NCBI GenBank assembly: GCA_037576195.1
Contig: CM075102.1
Location: 36,080,745 to 36,144,744, forward strand
Direction of reading: 5' to 3'
DNA length: 64,000 nt
Source of the DNA: Phytoseiulus persimilis
Lineage: Eukaryota > Arthropoda > Arachnida > Mesostigmata > Phytoseiidae
Under the pieces are notes generated by a model. It worked only from the letters and a program-made list of their open reading frames with translations. It had not been told where the DNA came from and made no database searches. Numbering within the stretch: the stretch's first letter is position 1; each line of letters begins with the position of its first letter. A program made the position numbers and the translations under genes. Below, piece by piece: positions 1 through 15,200 of this stretch.

Positions 1-3000
1 TTTTCGCTTTTCCCTCGATGAAGAAACGGCGAACGAGATAATTTGAGCGCAAGCATTAATTCTGATCAATTGCGATCGACCAGGAGCAGCCGTGGAGCCG
101 CTCGATCGGTTGGCCGTCGAGCAAGCGAGCGGACGGTGCGGCCAGTGACAGACGCCACGGATTGATGAAGAACGACGGACGAACGAGTTCAATGGACATA
201 ATTGTTTCGTCGGACGTAGTTCCGTTGGTAGCCGGGAACTCCAGAGATTGAGCGTCAACAGGAGGAGCTATCGGAGCCGGTGTGGCGATGTAACAATACT
301 TCGATTCCCCCAACATGAGATTCATCCTTTTGTCATTCAAAATCTGACACCCTGCGTTGCCGAGGCTGGTTTCGTCGTTGAGAGGTGGTTAGCGTGTCTG
401 GCAGCCGGTTCCGATCAGAAAAGCCCGTCTTGCTGCCGAGACCCCCGAGCGGACGGGCGACCGATCTCGTCGATTTCCCCGGGCGCTTATGATTCGTATC
501 GAACCTCGCTTCCACAGGTCCATGAATCACTCGGCTGTCAAAAAAGTTTGCCCGCTTTTCGATTCATTTGAATAAAATGTTGCTTCCAATTGACGCAATT
601 AAGGAACATGCTCTTTGGTTCGAAAACAAGCCACGCTAAAATTCGTTCTGAGAAGTTCGTGTTACGTCGCGTGAGGCGCGGTGAAATATGCCAATCATTG
701 GTTCCTCAATAGCTTATGTATGAGTTAGAATGAAGCCGGTTCGCTCGTCGCTGAGGAGAAAATGTGTCTCTTCTCGACGGCTTCAAGTCGGGTAAAACTT
801 CCGGGAACCTAGCCGAACGACAAGGACCGAAAAATTGGAAGCGACTCAGAATCACTCCCCAATCCGGATGACACGTTCGTTCTTCTCGCCGCTCGTGCAC
901 TCAACTGAGCGCTAAACAGCGCAGTTCGGGCAAAGGCTCCGTGCGCCAAAAGTGACGCCAAGTCGGAGGCACAGGACGGCGAGGATCCGTCGAGCTTTTT
1001 CTGGTGGTGGCATCAGTGGAGAATCATAGGCCACGAGTGACCTTTGACAAACAGCTAATTCAGATTCGTACGATTTGGATCTGCATCCACCGAGGAATTT
1101 TACGCCCCCAGAAATTTGACCCGAGCTCCGACAGGGTTCGATCAGGCTCCGACATTTCAACCGAAGACATTTGTGATTCTCTGTCCGGGGTCATCGAGTA
1201 GGATTCTCGACATCACGTATGGATCCAACCCCACAATTATGATCCAATCCGATTTGCATAAACGTCGAGGCCTGGTTTCAACACGTGCGTGTGCGCGTCG
1301 GCGTGCGACGGATACTCGAATCGAGACCCCAGAGATCTGTCGCTGGAATTTCAAGCACGTGACGGCATTCCTTCCATCGAAAGTTCGTCTCCTCTCGGTG
1401 TTGTGAAAGGAGTGAATGAACGCTCTTCGTCGCGCTCGCCATTATACGGATTCGCCCGATACGGGTGGAACCCAGACAATTAATAGACGTTGCCCTGCAA
1501 CTGGATTAGGTTCGAACGCATCCGACCTAAGCCATTACGGCGCAATGACCCTCAACGTCGACAATGTCGACTGAGGTAGCAGCATTGAACGTGTTTTTTT
1601 CCTTGGTGTCACGTAAAGGGACAGTCCGGCCACCATCGACATTATAGATCGGCTGTTTGGATAAGTTGGACACCATTACCATGCGGTTTGACATATTCGG
1701 ACGTGTACACGCTTTCCAGACCGCTAATGGAGCCGGTATAATGTGTCTTCTCCGTTCTAATAGCAGTCGGCAGAGGCTCGTTTTTTGTGTTTTCACATCC
1801 ACGGTAGCTATTCGACGCTCGTCAGATGTCTGAGCGTAGTTTTTCGAAATCGGCTTTTATCGGACGGGGCAGCCAGGTTCCTCCCGATGCACCTTACGAT
1901 AGAAGTTCAGAGTACGTCGCCTAACTAGCCCCCATATTGTGAAGGCGAGCCAGTCTGTTGCCGCCGCTAGCCCATGTGGGCCGTTGGGGGATCTCCGGTA
2001 GCAGCTTTCCATACGATAGCAGATGAGTGAAGCTTCCTTCTGCCCGAGACAGCTGCCTGGCTGTCGGAGAATTTATGTTCAACAATTCGACATCGTGGCC
2101 CATACGCATCAACACGAAGCGATGCAGCGGAGACGACGACGATAATTACGATTGCGTTTCTCTCATTGAATATGCACCGACATGACCTCAAGGTCGTGAA
2201 GTCGTGACTGACAAATAACTCGCTGAGCTAGCAGCTCTCTCCTTTTCTTTGGCCTCTCTTCGCGGAGCTCCGATTCAGAACATTAGGACCCGGTTTTATA
2301 GAGACCGTGCACGAATTCGGGGCGAGTCATGCCTCAAGGCTCTATAATTTGTCGCAGAAGATACTGTTCAATCGATATGATTTGCTTCTTTTTTACTTTC
2401 CGAGAGATTGCGAGAGCTCTCAGCAAGGTGCATCGACTGCCGACACTCGGTATTCGCGATCGACTTTCGAGGCCTCCTGGAAATCCTGTGGAGCGTTCCT
2501 GAGCCAAGAACGACCGAACGAAAAGTGTCGAGGGTGCTGCTGTTAGCTGCTGATGTTACAAAACTTGTGGCCTCCCAGCTTGTGGCGCGTTGGTTAGTCG
2601 GGCGGCCAGGCGACCAACCAACCAGTCAACTAGCTCATATGGCCGACAGCGATCGGGTGTTCGCGTGCGTATGGGTCTTCTATCCGTGTTTGTTTCCTAC
2701 CCACTCGAAAAGCTAAACAGCACCACTGAACAGAAACTCAACGTTAACGCTTTGAGGTTCCTTTTAGAACTGCAGCGACAGCAGCAGGATCGGCGGCGCG
2801 TTTTCTCGTTCGTGTTCTGCGCTGCCCGCTCGCCCGCCGTCCAACCAGCTATGTCCGAAGAGTGAACACATGGTTCCGAAGCTCCTCCCAGAGTAACCGG
2901 GGCGTGGTTTTCGCTGCTGCTGTTGCCGCCGCGCCGCAGCTACTGCTCCGGCGTTCGGCACTGCCGCAGTCGCGGTCCTGGTTGACGTTTTCGAAACTAC

Positions 3001-3297
3001 GAGCGTTGAAAGAACCACTGCTTCTCCACTAAAAGTGCAACTCAGTCCGCGGGGAGATGGCCATCGCCAAAGGGATGAGTTCGAATATCGCGATCAAAAG
3101 CCTCCGATTTCGCAAATAATTAGCCTCGGTCATGGCATATGGTCGTTGCTCTCAGGTCCTCATTCGTTAACTGTGACCGAGTCCGCGGAAGTATCGACTT
3201 GGGAAGGCCCGTGCGAGGCTCCAGCGGCGGTTCCACATACGTATCGTAATACTTTACTCGAGACGCTAGGTACACGGAACCAAATTTGAAGACTAAC
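1..3297. other. 3.3 kb 5' flank of window; no confident gene
   Basis: This stretch lies 3' of the last secure gcm exon on the minus strand, so it should contain the remaining gcm exons and 3' UTR. Several minus-strand open frames occur (about 1527-1802, 1921-2191 and 2764-3018), but none carries a motif I recognise and two frames are open together around 1967-2115. The most exon-like piece is 56-351 and is listed separately. A weak tetranucleotide tract (GACCAACCAACCAGTCAAC) sits near 2611-2630. Confidence 0.5.
56..351 (-). CDS. possible terminal coding exon on the minus strand, perhaps gcm C-terminus
   Basis: On the minus strand a good-looking acceptor (ending ...GGCAACGCAG) near 352 is followed by about 97 open codons ending at a TAA at 56-58. 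The encoded peptide is rich in proline, serine and aliphatic residues (for example PAPIAPPV and PSFFINPWRLS) and has no domain I recognise. It lies downstream of the GCM DNA-binding exons on the same strand, so it could be the C-terminal activation region of that gene. The phase does not join directly to the exon at 3298-3572, so at least one more exon would be needed. No similarity was recognised; this rests on open frame, acceptor and position only. Confidence 0.25.
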
Positions 3298-6200
3298 CTG
3301 GTAACCGCGATGATGATCTTTGATTGAGAGATGTTGCGTCGCGTATCGCGAACTTTCGAGGGATGAATAGCCTCGCTTCGCAACACGCAGAGATCGACGA
3401 GCTTCTGCTGTAGCTTTCGGCTCAGGCCTGGGGTGATCATGGGTTCCTTTGGCTTGGAAGAAAATGGCATGCTCCGTGTGTCTCCAGAAATGTGTGACCG
3501 GATAACCGCAGTGACCTTTGCACGCAAGAACTTCAAGTCTGCCTGGGCACCCCCTGTTTGGGCACGGTTTACCTGCAACGAAAAAAAGAACTGTTACTCA
3601 CATGAACCACAAATGCGCTTCTTCCAGCTCCTATGCCATGGATTCATAGCTCCGGCTTCTATCCGGGTCTCGAGTCGACGCTCGGTTTCTCGAAATACGG
3701 ATTCGGGAGCAGGCTCTCGGCCTGAAAACCGAGGCAGAAGCGCATCGAACACGTGACACGGTATAAACAACGATTCGATGAAATTTCAGCTAGCTATTTT
3801 GTGCACAACTGCTGGTCCTTGTGCGGGGGATCAGAATTTTTCTCCAAATTTCACCCGCTGCGCAAATCGTTACAGACTATCTATCTGCTCCCCGTGATTT
3901 GTGCAGTTTTATGCGGAACACGGCTAGAGCTGAATCGTTTAGATTCGCTCCTAAACCGATGTCAAATCTCTTCGGGTGTTCAGCTGTTATCACTGCCGTC
4001 GTCGTCTTCAACTCGTACAGAATAAATTGTGTGCGTCACAGGTCGCGTCCACATCATGCTTGCTCCTCTGTTCTCATTGCTCATTCAGCATAGTTCTGTG
4101 GTTCGTTATTGAGCACAAAGAGTTCTATTGTTGGATGAACTTTTTTTCGCCTATTTCATTCGCTGGAATCGGCGTCCGCATTCTAGATAGGTAGAGATGC
4201 TCAACCCGACATCTTTCAAATCAGATCTGTCTTCCTGAGGTGATCCCACCCGGAATACCACTTTAAGTTATCTTTACGTTTAATGACTCGATGACCTTCG
4301 CGTCGGCGTAGAATATGTAATTGCGATAACTGAGCGTTTTACAAGCGGAACAATACTTAGGATTCAAGGAGTGTTTGATTTACGTGCTCTGCGTGGAGCA
4401 AATACGTGAACAAAGAAAACGATTCTTCAGCATTTCTCCTTCGATTAGCTCAATGAGCATTCCTTGCATTTCAGAAGTTTTCGTGACGAGAACGCTCCTT
4501 GAGCACCTCATGCACATCGAGCTTGGGAGCGACTTGGAAGGGCTCTGTTTGAAGATTTCGATAATATTCCGACCCGTGGAGTACTCGGGCCCTCGGGAAG
4601 AAGAGAGACTCCCAACTCTCACCCTGCAATCTTGACAAACGAAGATTTCGAGGCTATCGGTTTCTCCACATGAAAATTATAGCAGGGACATGAGAGCTTT
4701 TAAAGAGAAGAAATGTGATTGGTTTGTGTAAAACGAAGGTTTCGGTTGCATTCCAAGCATTCTACGATCCCGGATGTCGGATGAATATTTAGGCTCAAAA
4801 ACCACAAACACAACTTTGTTATTTTAGTTACGAACTAGCAGCTCGCCAGTGAAGTGCACATAAATAAATTCCAAAGCACGGATAGTAGGCGCGATGCTCT
4901 GCACCCCCTGCCGTTCCAGTCACAACAACAAGCAGTTTCTTTGTTCCCCGGGACGATGAATTCTTCAACGGGACATCTTTCGGATGGCAGAACGAGAAAC
5001 TTTGTGCGTGTTTCAGATGGTTGTTGTGTTCCGAGCAATTCCCCAAACGTTCGAATCAGATGCTTCACCATCCTTCCTCCCGATGGGACGCAACACCGCG
5101 GCGTCAATGAACGGCCACCCCACCCCACCCCACCCCACCCCGCCCCGTGAACTTTCTCTGTCTGGCTAAGTATCTGTGAACGAATACGAGTGAGATCACA
5201 TTAGAACTAATGTGAGTTTGATGTTAATTCTCTGCGGAGTCACATCAGCAGTACACAGCCACAAGACGCAACGGAGTGTGAAGGTGCCGAACGAAAGCAA
5301 AAAAATATGTATGTCGCTGTATCACGTGCGCTCCGATGCAAATTCAGCCTTTAGATAACAAGGAGAAAACGCCAGCTTTATGCGCTGATCCAATCTGTTT
5401 CCATTCCGGTCCGTGTGAATTTCAGGGCGCCCGCGTCTCGACTAATCAGCAAACTATTCAAAAGTTAATCCATCGACTCAAGAGGTTTGACACAAACCGA
5501 TCGGATCGATGAAGTCATCCGGAGTCACGCTCGCAGAATCTATGGCAGACTTACGTCCAAAATGTTAGCGCTAATTCATGTTATTGCCAAGTAGCTTGAC
5601 TCATGAGGGCCTTATCAGGCCGATAACAGCTAGTAGCTGAACACGGAATAATTAACGGCCAGAAAGATACTAAGTTCTAACTGCCTCTCATCTGTTCACT
5701 CCATGCTATAAACGAATTCACTTGTTCTTTGCAACTTTGATGGCTTTGTGATGGCGCCAAGTAGCACGCCAATCTCGACAGAATGCTCGGTCGAGAAATG
5801 GCTATTGATGCACCCCCGATTCAGGTAGAGGTTTTTTGGACATTTCCTTCCCCGTGGTGCCGGTCATGGAATCGTCCGCTCGCCGCAATGTTCGCGTGGC
5901 TCTTGAGGAGTAGGTATTACCCACACGAAGTTCTCCAGAGGGCATCAGGCATACTCGGATCCATTCATATGCGTTTGTGTTCTCAGTACTGGAGTCACTG
6001 ACGCCACCTACGGTGTTCGTTTCCAGAGAAGATCGACCGCTCGAATTTCATGGGCCGGTTTGGGACGAGCCGCCTCCGAAAGATATTGGTCGTTGAACGT
6101 ATCGATCTCACTCGGTCACCAAACATGGCTAACAGAGCTCACGGTGAATAAGAGTTGGTGTCGCCATACTTATTATGCAGTTGCCAGCGAGCAACCAGTG

Positions 6201-9200
6201 TGACTGACTCGGCTGCTTTCATCACGCGAACGCATATCGGCTCCAGGACGCGAATCGATTCTCACTGTCTTTTCAGTGAGCCCGGCAGTCCGTCAGTCCG
6301 CTCCGATCCGGAGAATGAGCTCAGAGCTTTGACCACTTGACACATCACCGAGGCCGACACTCTCATTCGAAATTTTCCACGATTGCGACACGGCAAACGG
6401 AATCAAACGGACGGAACGATTCTCGCTCGGCGGAAACGATAGCGATCGGGCTTGGTCAGGTCTTGAGAGCGCGCAGCTAGTTTCAGGCGCCTTTGGTTCG
6501 CTAGGAACCCACAAGACGAGTGCTGGACACATCCTCAAAATATTCCTGACAACAGCAACGACAACAAGTTATACGAGAAGGCAGTCCGCCGTCGCCAAGA
6601 TGTCTGAAAATCCAGGAGCAGATGTCCGGCCCCCCAATTACAGACGGCTACATGATGAGGCTAACAGTCTATGATAATGAGACGGATGAGATCCATTCGT
6701 TTAGGCGACAACACGACCATCTAGCTACTGTGCGTTTTGACAGACATCGTCCGTAGCGGTCATCGTTCCTACGAAGCGTTACCACAGAACTCGAACGAGC
6801 TTCTGAGTCGATGTCAGGGAAAACAACCGCAGCCCTCGTGAGTATTCGTCGACTTCCCCGCCCGAATTGAGGAAAATCTTCAGTGAGTTTGCTGAAAGCT
6901 TACCTTGTTGCTTCTTTCGCGCCTTATCGCAAATGGCTGGCCTCAAGTGAACAGGGCCGTTCGGGGTTATGCAGCGCTTATCACAAACTAAGACTCCCAG
7001 ACAGCTCTTTTTGAGAATATGTACGTTGTGGTTGTTGGTATTCCGCATCGCCCAGCCGGACGAGTGACGTCGAGCTTCTTCGCAGTCGGCACGGTACACG
7101 AATCGGCAGTGACTATCGGCCCATTCGTCATAGGTGTCGAACGAAGTAACCTGTAATGGGAGTGTTGATAATTAACTCGTCGGAAATCTCGAAAGGATAG
7201 TGCCCTTGATCGGGCTCTCGGAGCCAGGGCTCCATGAACTCTCTCTCCAAGCCCTTCGGAGCTATCTCGAGAGCCGGATCATAATGAAACGCTTTGTCAG
7301 CCAGCTCGATTCTCTCGGAGTCGAGAAGCTGTCGTATAGGGCCTCTCGAGTGAAGATTACAGTGAAGAAAGCACAGGGCACAACGATTGGCTTGTAGGCT
7401 TCGAAGATGGCGATCTTACTGCGCGGCCATTTTGTAAATCGCTGTTCGGATCTCGCCCCTCGTAAAGTTCATAAATCAGAATCTATTATCATTGAAATTA
7501 TCATCATTATGATCGGCGATGCTGCTGTTGTTGGTGGCGTCGCTGCCGCTGGGAGCGAATTCGAGGAGAGAAAATCGAGCAACGCGAAAATACCCGAATA
7601 ATTCGGAGGCCAATTGTTGTCACACGACGGAGACCCGGCCGCCCGGTGGGTCTATCGCTCTGGATCCTTTCCTTCTTATTGGCGATGCTGCTGCTTCTTG
7701 TCTAAGTCGCCCCGCGCTCCGCTTTTCCCTCCGAGTCTAAAGTCATTATGCTCGCTGCGTTGAGTCGCTACTAATGGGAGGCAAGTCTCTCTTTTGAATC
7801 GGTGTTGAGGTATCGGAGGCGCGAAAGCTTCGTGAGCAACTCAACCTGACTTCGAAAGACTGCCCCGACAGTCATCGTCGATCGGCGGTTGCGTGACAGA
7901 AAAAGATTATCACGACTTGACTTCTTCGGCAGAACGAGAGACGCAACACTCGCTCCGACGCAGACGCTCTCAGTCAGTCAGCGGAAGAATTATGTGCACA
8001 ACTGTGAGTTCCCCGCAACATCACACTGGCAACAAACAGACGGGCGAGCGGACAGACGAACAGAACTTCAGCCAACGTCACCAACGACACTCCAGAAAAC
8101 GTTCTCTGTCGTTGAGATATTCCACAATCGGAAAACACTCGAGTTGTCGTGTTTGTCATAGCTCATGAGATAACGCGGAAATACGATAGACTCAGGAACG
8201 AGGATCGCTCATGGGTCGGAATTGCGCTCACGCAATAGTCACGGTCTCCGATATCGAACCTTGATCTAGTCGGGGAAGCCTACGGATGCGCGCACCGAGA
8301 AATCGGCGCGATGCACCAGCGCGAGGTGTGAACACAACCGCTGGATTCTGACCGCATTCAAATAGAGTATCTCGTACGCGCACCGAGCGCAGCCACCCCC
8401 GAAGAACCGAAATCGTGAGTTCACCTGTCACTTCAAGACGTTCTCGGCACTCCCGTTCAAATTGCTCAAGAGCAAATTGGCCACTTGCTGCTTCTTCTAT
8501 AGCAAGTGGCTCTCAAAGGATCTCTCCGACCGCCAGGGCCGAACCGAACGGGCGAGCAACGACCCAACCGACTCAGTCGCTCGGACGGCTCGTCCATCCG
8601 TTTGTGCGTCCGTTGGTCGGCGGCGACGACGACGACGACTACTTCAACTCCCCCCAACTATCATTTGTACGGATGGCACTGGCTGCTAGTCGAACAAACG
8701 GAATGGATGCTCACTGGGACCATTTGTCGGTTCATCCGTCGGCCGGTGAGCTATACCAGACCAGGCGAAAAGACAGACAATTGTAACAGATCACCCCAAT
8801 TCGAAATGCCAAATCACCTAAATACCCTAAGAACTCAAAATGGTGGCCATCCCTAGACGGACGACGCGACCAGAGAGCATGAGCGATCGATAGATAGTTA
8901 GTTGGGCACGGCAACTGTGGCGTCGGCCGAGTCCTCGGTTACAATAACCGGATCGAGTGGAAAACAAGGACACCCTTCCGTTGCTCCGTCGCTCGATTTC
9001 TCTCCGATCGCAACGACAATCTTGTCAAGGAGTCCCTCTTTTTCCTCGATGGCTGCTGAGAGAGACCACTCCACTCCGATCGCACCGTATCCGAGAACGA
9101 TTTAATTATCGGCGAGCGATTTCGCTCTTGCGACATCTGTTGATGAAGAACGACAAACAGGCCGAGTGGAAAATGTTTCAACGGGGCCGAATGGAACACC

Positions 9201-12200
9201 ATCGGCTCAACGGCATCGCGGCCGCTCTCATCGATCACAATTCACACAATGATAGATGCTCACAAGCAGGTGGGAGCAAACGCAAGAAACGTTGTCTCGA
9301 CCGGGGTTCGGAGACGTTTCTCTAGCCACACGAACCGCGCCGAACACAAAGACCCCTCTCTCAGACGTTGCATCGCGCCGCGTTCGGCTCGCTGCGATCA
9401 CGGGATCGTCTCTAGCTCGGACTACAAGATTTTTTGCGACGCACTTCATGAGAGCGAGCGCGAGGAGCCAGATCGGATGAACATGGTCTGTGTGCTCGTC
9501 AAGGCACGACGGAAAGGAGTCGGCCAGATTATTGGACCTCTGATCGGACTGCCAAACGTTAAACTTCAACATGTCGGCGATGCCGACGGCGATGGTAATG
9601 GTAATTGTGGTGGCGGTCCTAGAGGTAGTGATGGTAAATTAAAGCCAAAAAAAAACAAGGGGGTGTCACGATTCTAAGCCGTGACAGGTACGCCCTTTTG
9701 ACATGAAAGACAAAACGCATCACACAACAAGTCAGAACGGGGCCAACGTATCAGCTGACACGAGCGCCGCATAAAGAACCACGCGAAAAGTCTCAGAAAC
9801 GCTCGGGATGACGGCTCGAGAGAGTCAAGAGCGCTCGAGTGAACCGAGCGATCGCTGATTTGGGCTTCCGCGGTCACACACAAGCTTAAACGAACAGGAC
9901 TAACGTCGGGAAATCTACCATCCAAGGCTCACGAGAAACTGGAAGCAGGGCTCTCGGGGCAGCAACCCCTTCCATGCGGAAGCAGTGGGAAGAATCGACG
10001 GCTGGGGTCGCAATATAACTCTCCTCATCAGTGGAATCATTCTCGCTCACTTCAACCGAGGAGCAGAGGCCACGAAGTGATTATTATGAATCCTATTTGA
10101 GTTGAACCTTCGACACTGGTCCGACACTGGCCGCTTCGAAGCACCACATTCGGTCCGGAATCAAGGAATTCCATGAGAATACACTGTTGCCGGGAACTAT
10201 ATGTCATCGGTACCTTCTTCCGGAATAAGCTGGGGCATCTATGCTTCCCGAAGGAATGGCCGATCCTTATTGAGGGCAGAGCGGAAGCGGCGGCTGTGGC
10301 GTCGATGATCGAAGCTGACGCTTGCACTCTGATCTCTCGGTCGGCATGGTGACAGTGTCAGGCAAATGAAATCCCCGCATGGGGTACAGACCGCGGGCGT
10401 CCCCTCGGCGATCTCGATAGTATTCAATGCGAAAAGAGTTCTAAAGCAGAGGCTGATGCTCGTCAGTGAGATGCACCGTTCGTGGACTCCGGCATTGATT
10501 CGGATCGACCAACGCTTCTCTCATCGATGACTCTTCAAGGTGCCAAACTATCGCTCAATGATAAGAACGTCGTGACCGCATTGCTGTGAGCTGCACGCGA
10601 GTCTCCATTGTCCGAGGCAAAGACCAGAAAAGAGATCGAGCATCGACAAAGCCAACGATCAAGGAAATCAACGGTGTCTGCGTCCCTCTTCGTTGGTCAC
10701 TTCCTGGGCTCACATGGGAGCTTTTCCATGGGAAGGTGAGCCGTGATAGGAGCGACAGATTTTGGGAGAGGGATTGGCACATTTGATGAACTGAACGGGC
10801 TCAGGTTCGGTCCCTCGCTCCCATTGCTAGCCGAGTCGAGGGTCAACTTGTAAGAGTGCAACCGATCGACGGATATAGCGGCGATAGTTCACTCGAACAT
10901 GATGTGGAGGCAAGGGAGACAGTCGGAGTTCGCTCCTCGTAGCAGGATCACGTTCCGTATTCAAAATTTCTGCTCACAAGTATAATTTGATCCTAGTATA
11001 TGTGGTTCCGAATGTGATCCCGCCACTCAGCTCACATCGTTAGCAATGTACGTGCTCGACGCAGTGAGGCGATTCTGAGGATTCGCTTGGAGGAGCCGTT
11101 ACCGATATCAACGAAAAACGAGGAGCATTTATTCCGATCAATCTGAATCGGACCGTACAGTCAACACAGGCAGATTTATTGTTTATCGTTGTGCTGAATA
11201 CACCAGGATCAGGTGACTGGATCCATGTGCGAATGACGGCCGGTTGCAGCTGAGGACGGCGTTTTGGCCCCGGCTATCAAGGTACGAATAAAAATGGACA
11301 ACAAGCTAACACGCTTTCCTGCCAGTGACTTCGGGTGGCGTAGCTGTTGAGATTTCATTTTTCATCCTGGCCCATAATGGACCGCCGTCACAATGATTTC
11401 CGTGCCGAAGCATGTTGGCGATACGCCGAGCAAAACTTTTTTTTTCTGCTGAGAGAGCCTCTAATGGCGTTCATAATTCGCCTCGTCCATTTATGCACGA
11501 AAGGCTCGCCGCAGAATCCACGGGAAACCCGCCAGGCTGTGGCTTGAGGAGCTCCACGGAACTCTCGGAAAACTTGGAACTTCTGGAAGATTGGATCAGT
11601 AGATTCTCCGTCATTGACTCGGTCGAATTTCGATTTTTCGCTCACCACGTAACGAATTGGCCCGGTTCAAAAGCCGCACCAGAAGAAACAAATCGGCGGC
11701 ATCTTCGGAATGATGGCTAATAAATGTCAATGACACAAACGTAGGAAGGAAGGATCGCTCTTGTAAGAAAAAAGAACACGTTCCTCTTCTCTCTTTATCG
11801 GTGTGCTCTACTGGCTCATGAGTGTTGTTCCTTCAAATGTTCGCTTATCTGAAGATTAATTTGGCAACCTCGGTGGTCCTGACTGTTCCAACGTCAGCTC
11901 CGAAAAAGCATAAATTCTGCCTCAGAATTGAGAACAAGTAAAGTCTGGAAGAATTCGTTCTTCATACGTTTCCACCGATCGTTGTACGGGAGCGGCTGTC
12001 GAACACGATTCTCGATTGGATTTCATTGCGATATCCCGGCAGTGTACAGAGTATGTTCGCTATCGCCCATCGCGATCGCGCGTCCGATTTTCGGGGAGGC
12101 AGGAGGAAACTTTCACCGAGCGGAAACTTCCCATATCGCGAGAAATGCTCGTGAGGAATCAGACACATCCAATCGGCGTGTCTAGTGTTTCTATTTGTGG

Positions 12201-15200
12201 TTGAATTCAGCGATTATCCTCTCGACTGACCGCGTCGTGGTCCTACCCCGGAACCACAAAGGATCGTCACCCCCTGACAACTCGAGAGATCATTGAAGCC
12301 TGCGTCTCCCATCCTCCGCCAGCTCTCTGTCTGCCCATGCGGCTGTCTGTTTAGCTGTGGGTAGCCTCGTTGCTTGGTCGGTCGGTCGGTTGCTTGCTTG
12401 GATGCCTGCCTGCCTGGCGGGCTGACTAGAACGCGAGCCATCGAGCGAGCGAGCGAGTGTTGGTGCTGTCTCCATACGCCGAGAAATTCCCAACCTCACG
12501 AATGCGGGCATCAAGCCCAAGTTGTTCAACAAAGAAGAAAAAAGGAGGAAGAGAAAAATTTGTCAGATTACTCCTGGCACGGTAAGCGGCGAACAGTTAT
12601 CGACGAGGCTCCTTTTTTATACTCGACTAACCCCACTTTATTGGGAAGTGGAAATAAAACTGCAAACGAATGAAAGAGACGAAAAAAGAGACACGGGACC
12701 AGATAGCTCCGATTTGATGGGAAAAATCATCATCGGCATCATCAAACTTGCGACTGCAGCTTTTTTGGGAAGCCTCGAGAGAAGACACGAGAGTCGGCGA
12801 TAGGGGTCGAGCTGTTGACGTGTGTTCTAGTGCCTTTCGCCTGGTTCCCGAGGCCGGCTGTGTTGAATGCATTCTCGGCGTGCAAACCGGGAGTCATTAC
12901 AACGCCTGCGGCCGGAGAGCGTCCGAGTTAGAGCTCCAGAACTCGATCCTCGAGCAGGGCCGACTATCGATCACGGAAAAGCAGTGCAAAAATATCCGAA
13001 TCGAGTATATGGTTTTTCAGCTCACAGATGCATTGCGGTTGAGGTGGTCCGCGTGCCGGTGGCGCGAAAAGGTCACTGGAGCCTCAGAGTGTTGATTCCT
13101 GCACTAGATTTGTCACTAAATACCTCCGTTCCCACCCCATTGACCTAAGGATCGTTGGAATTGATCGCTTACTATAAACCCAGATGAGTGGTTGACAGGC
13201 GAAACTGCGACCGGAGCGAGATGGGTGGGGAGGCGTTGGATTCGGGGGAGGGGGAGGGGGAGGGGGGGGGGAAGCGTGTTGCGAGTCCAACGACGTAGAC
13301 AGAGAGCATCGTCGAGCTCGAAATTTCACTCCAACTTTCTCTTCTGTGTGTGGGAGCATCTCGATTCGGAAACTTCATTAAAAACCACGTAAAGAAGTAA
13401 ACACGGGGCTTAGTGATGCCCATGAGCAGCGCGCAGATGCTCTTGCTTGGTTTCGTTTGAAGATACGCCTAGAAAGTGACTACATCCAATGTTGACAGAT
13501 CCGATTGTGCCCTTGGGCGCTGCACCTGGCTCCGCGCGATGTTCCTTCAATGATTCTGTTTGCGAATGAAGTGCTCAAACAAAGTTCGCTCGGATGTCTT
13601 CCGTTCGGTTCCATTCGGCGCTCGTTTGAACCGCTCGATCTCGAGATTCGCCGGGTCGATGTTTTTCCGACATGCTAGGTCAAGCAGCATTGAGATGGAA
13701 GTCAAAAACACATCGATGGCATCTTCCGGTCGGTCAAACCCGACCAACAAAAAGCACGGGTGACAACGAGCTCTGCATGTCCATCTAGATGTCCTTCCCC
13801 TCGAGGTGGCCAGCACTCTTTCGGAGCCGCCGGTAGCGCCACTTATACGACTGTCAATTGCAGCTTAACAGGCTTTAAGGGGGAGGCTTATACTGGGAAT
13901 TAATGGGCTGCATCCACCCTAACTATCAAGCCCGGAGCCAACTGATACAGGATTAGCCGATTGTAATGTTGCACTCCTCGTCGCATCCATGGATGCGATA
14001 AACGCCGCCAAAGGGTGCGAACCCGGGGAACAAATAGATGCAGATTCGATCCGCAGCGCTCAAGCTGCTCAACTTCCGCGCTCGATCAGCGATGGATCGA
14101 AGGGTGGACTCTCAGACGAAGGGTTCGACGGAGACACGTTCGGAAGCAGCGAAAATGATTCTTTGAAGCAGCATCCATCATAATGACAAAACCAAACTCG
14201 CGACGTAGACAGCGAGCTGTGCTCGGGCCGAGAGAGCGTGGCCCTCGTCTTTTCATTCATTATTTGTTCTAGAAACCGGAGTCGATTTCGAAGGAGCTCA
14301 GACGGACAGAATCATTAAAACCCTCGATGATTGGGTGCTCGAGTACGCACACATGCCGTCGTCGTCCGTCCACGGCCAGGTTCTCGTCATCGTCGTCCAC
14401 CACGCAAAAGGATGACCCTAGTCCTCCAACGCTGGCCACTATTGTTCGTCGACCACGGTATCGGGATCACCGAGTCACGAAAGCTTGTTTCCATATTACC
14501 GACGACGCAATCTGAACGCAATCAAAGCGGCGGCACCGCCGGCACCGAAACTTCTTCGGAACTGCGGCGGTAGGGTTGAATCGAGGCTCCAGCGACGCTC
14601 TGTCTTCGCGTCGAGCCCCGAGGACGCGGATCAGATGCTCAATTTACTCTGGGTCGAGCGACGGATGCGGTTGAGCAACGATCCTGGTCACGGAACTGTC
14701 GCCCATTTCGAATGTACGCCCCTCTACGCCCTTGAACCTCCTACCTAAGCTATTGCTATTTAAGGAGGGCCCAAAACGCTCCTATTTGTCGTCGTTCGTC
14801 ATCGCCCGGGTCGTTGCTACCGTTGCCCTCCAAAATGTGTGAATAGCGCTCAGATATTATCTCGTCAGAGTCGAACAAGGACGCGAAATCCGAGAATGAC
14901 GTTTACTGGCTTCAGATCAAACACTGAGATTGGCTCCGGTTCCCCAACAGTGCCCGAAGTCTAAATGCACTACAATGGCGCTTGAAGTGAGCATTATGGC
15001 TGCGATCGAATCACAGATGATAGAATAGGCGTGATACTAGTTTTGTGCTCCGACAAACAGCTCGAGAGGAGAAAACCGAGCATGATGACAAACTTGGAGA
15101 TCGAACAGGAGATACGATGAGCCTGAACTTTGGGAACCTCCGCCGAGAATCAGCACGGTGCGGGGCTCGGAAACCCGGGACCACAAAACAGGGCTCGGGG

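Noticed and set aside
1500..1530. Box-B-like GGTTCGAAC
   Set aside because: No box A and no tRNA-like stems upstream; probably a chance match.
3120..3578. 152-codon minus-strand open frame
   Set aside because: It is a shadow of the gcm exon at 3298-3572; the conserved GCM domain is in another frame of the same strand.
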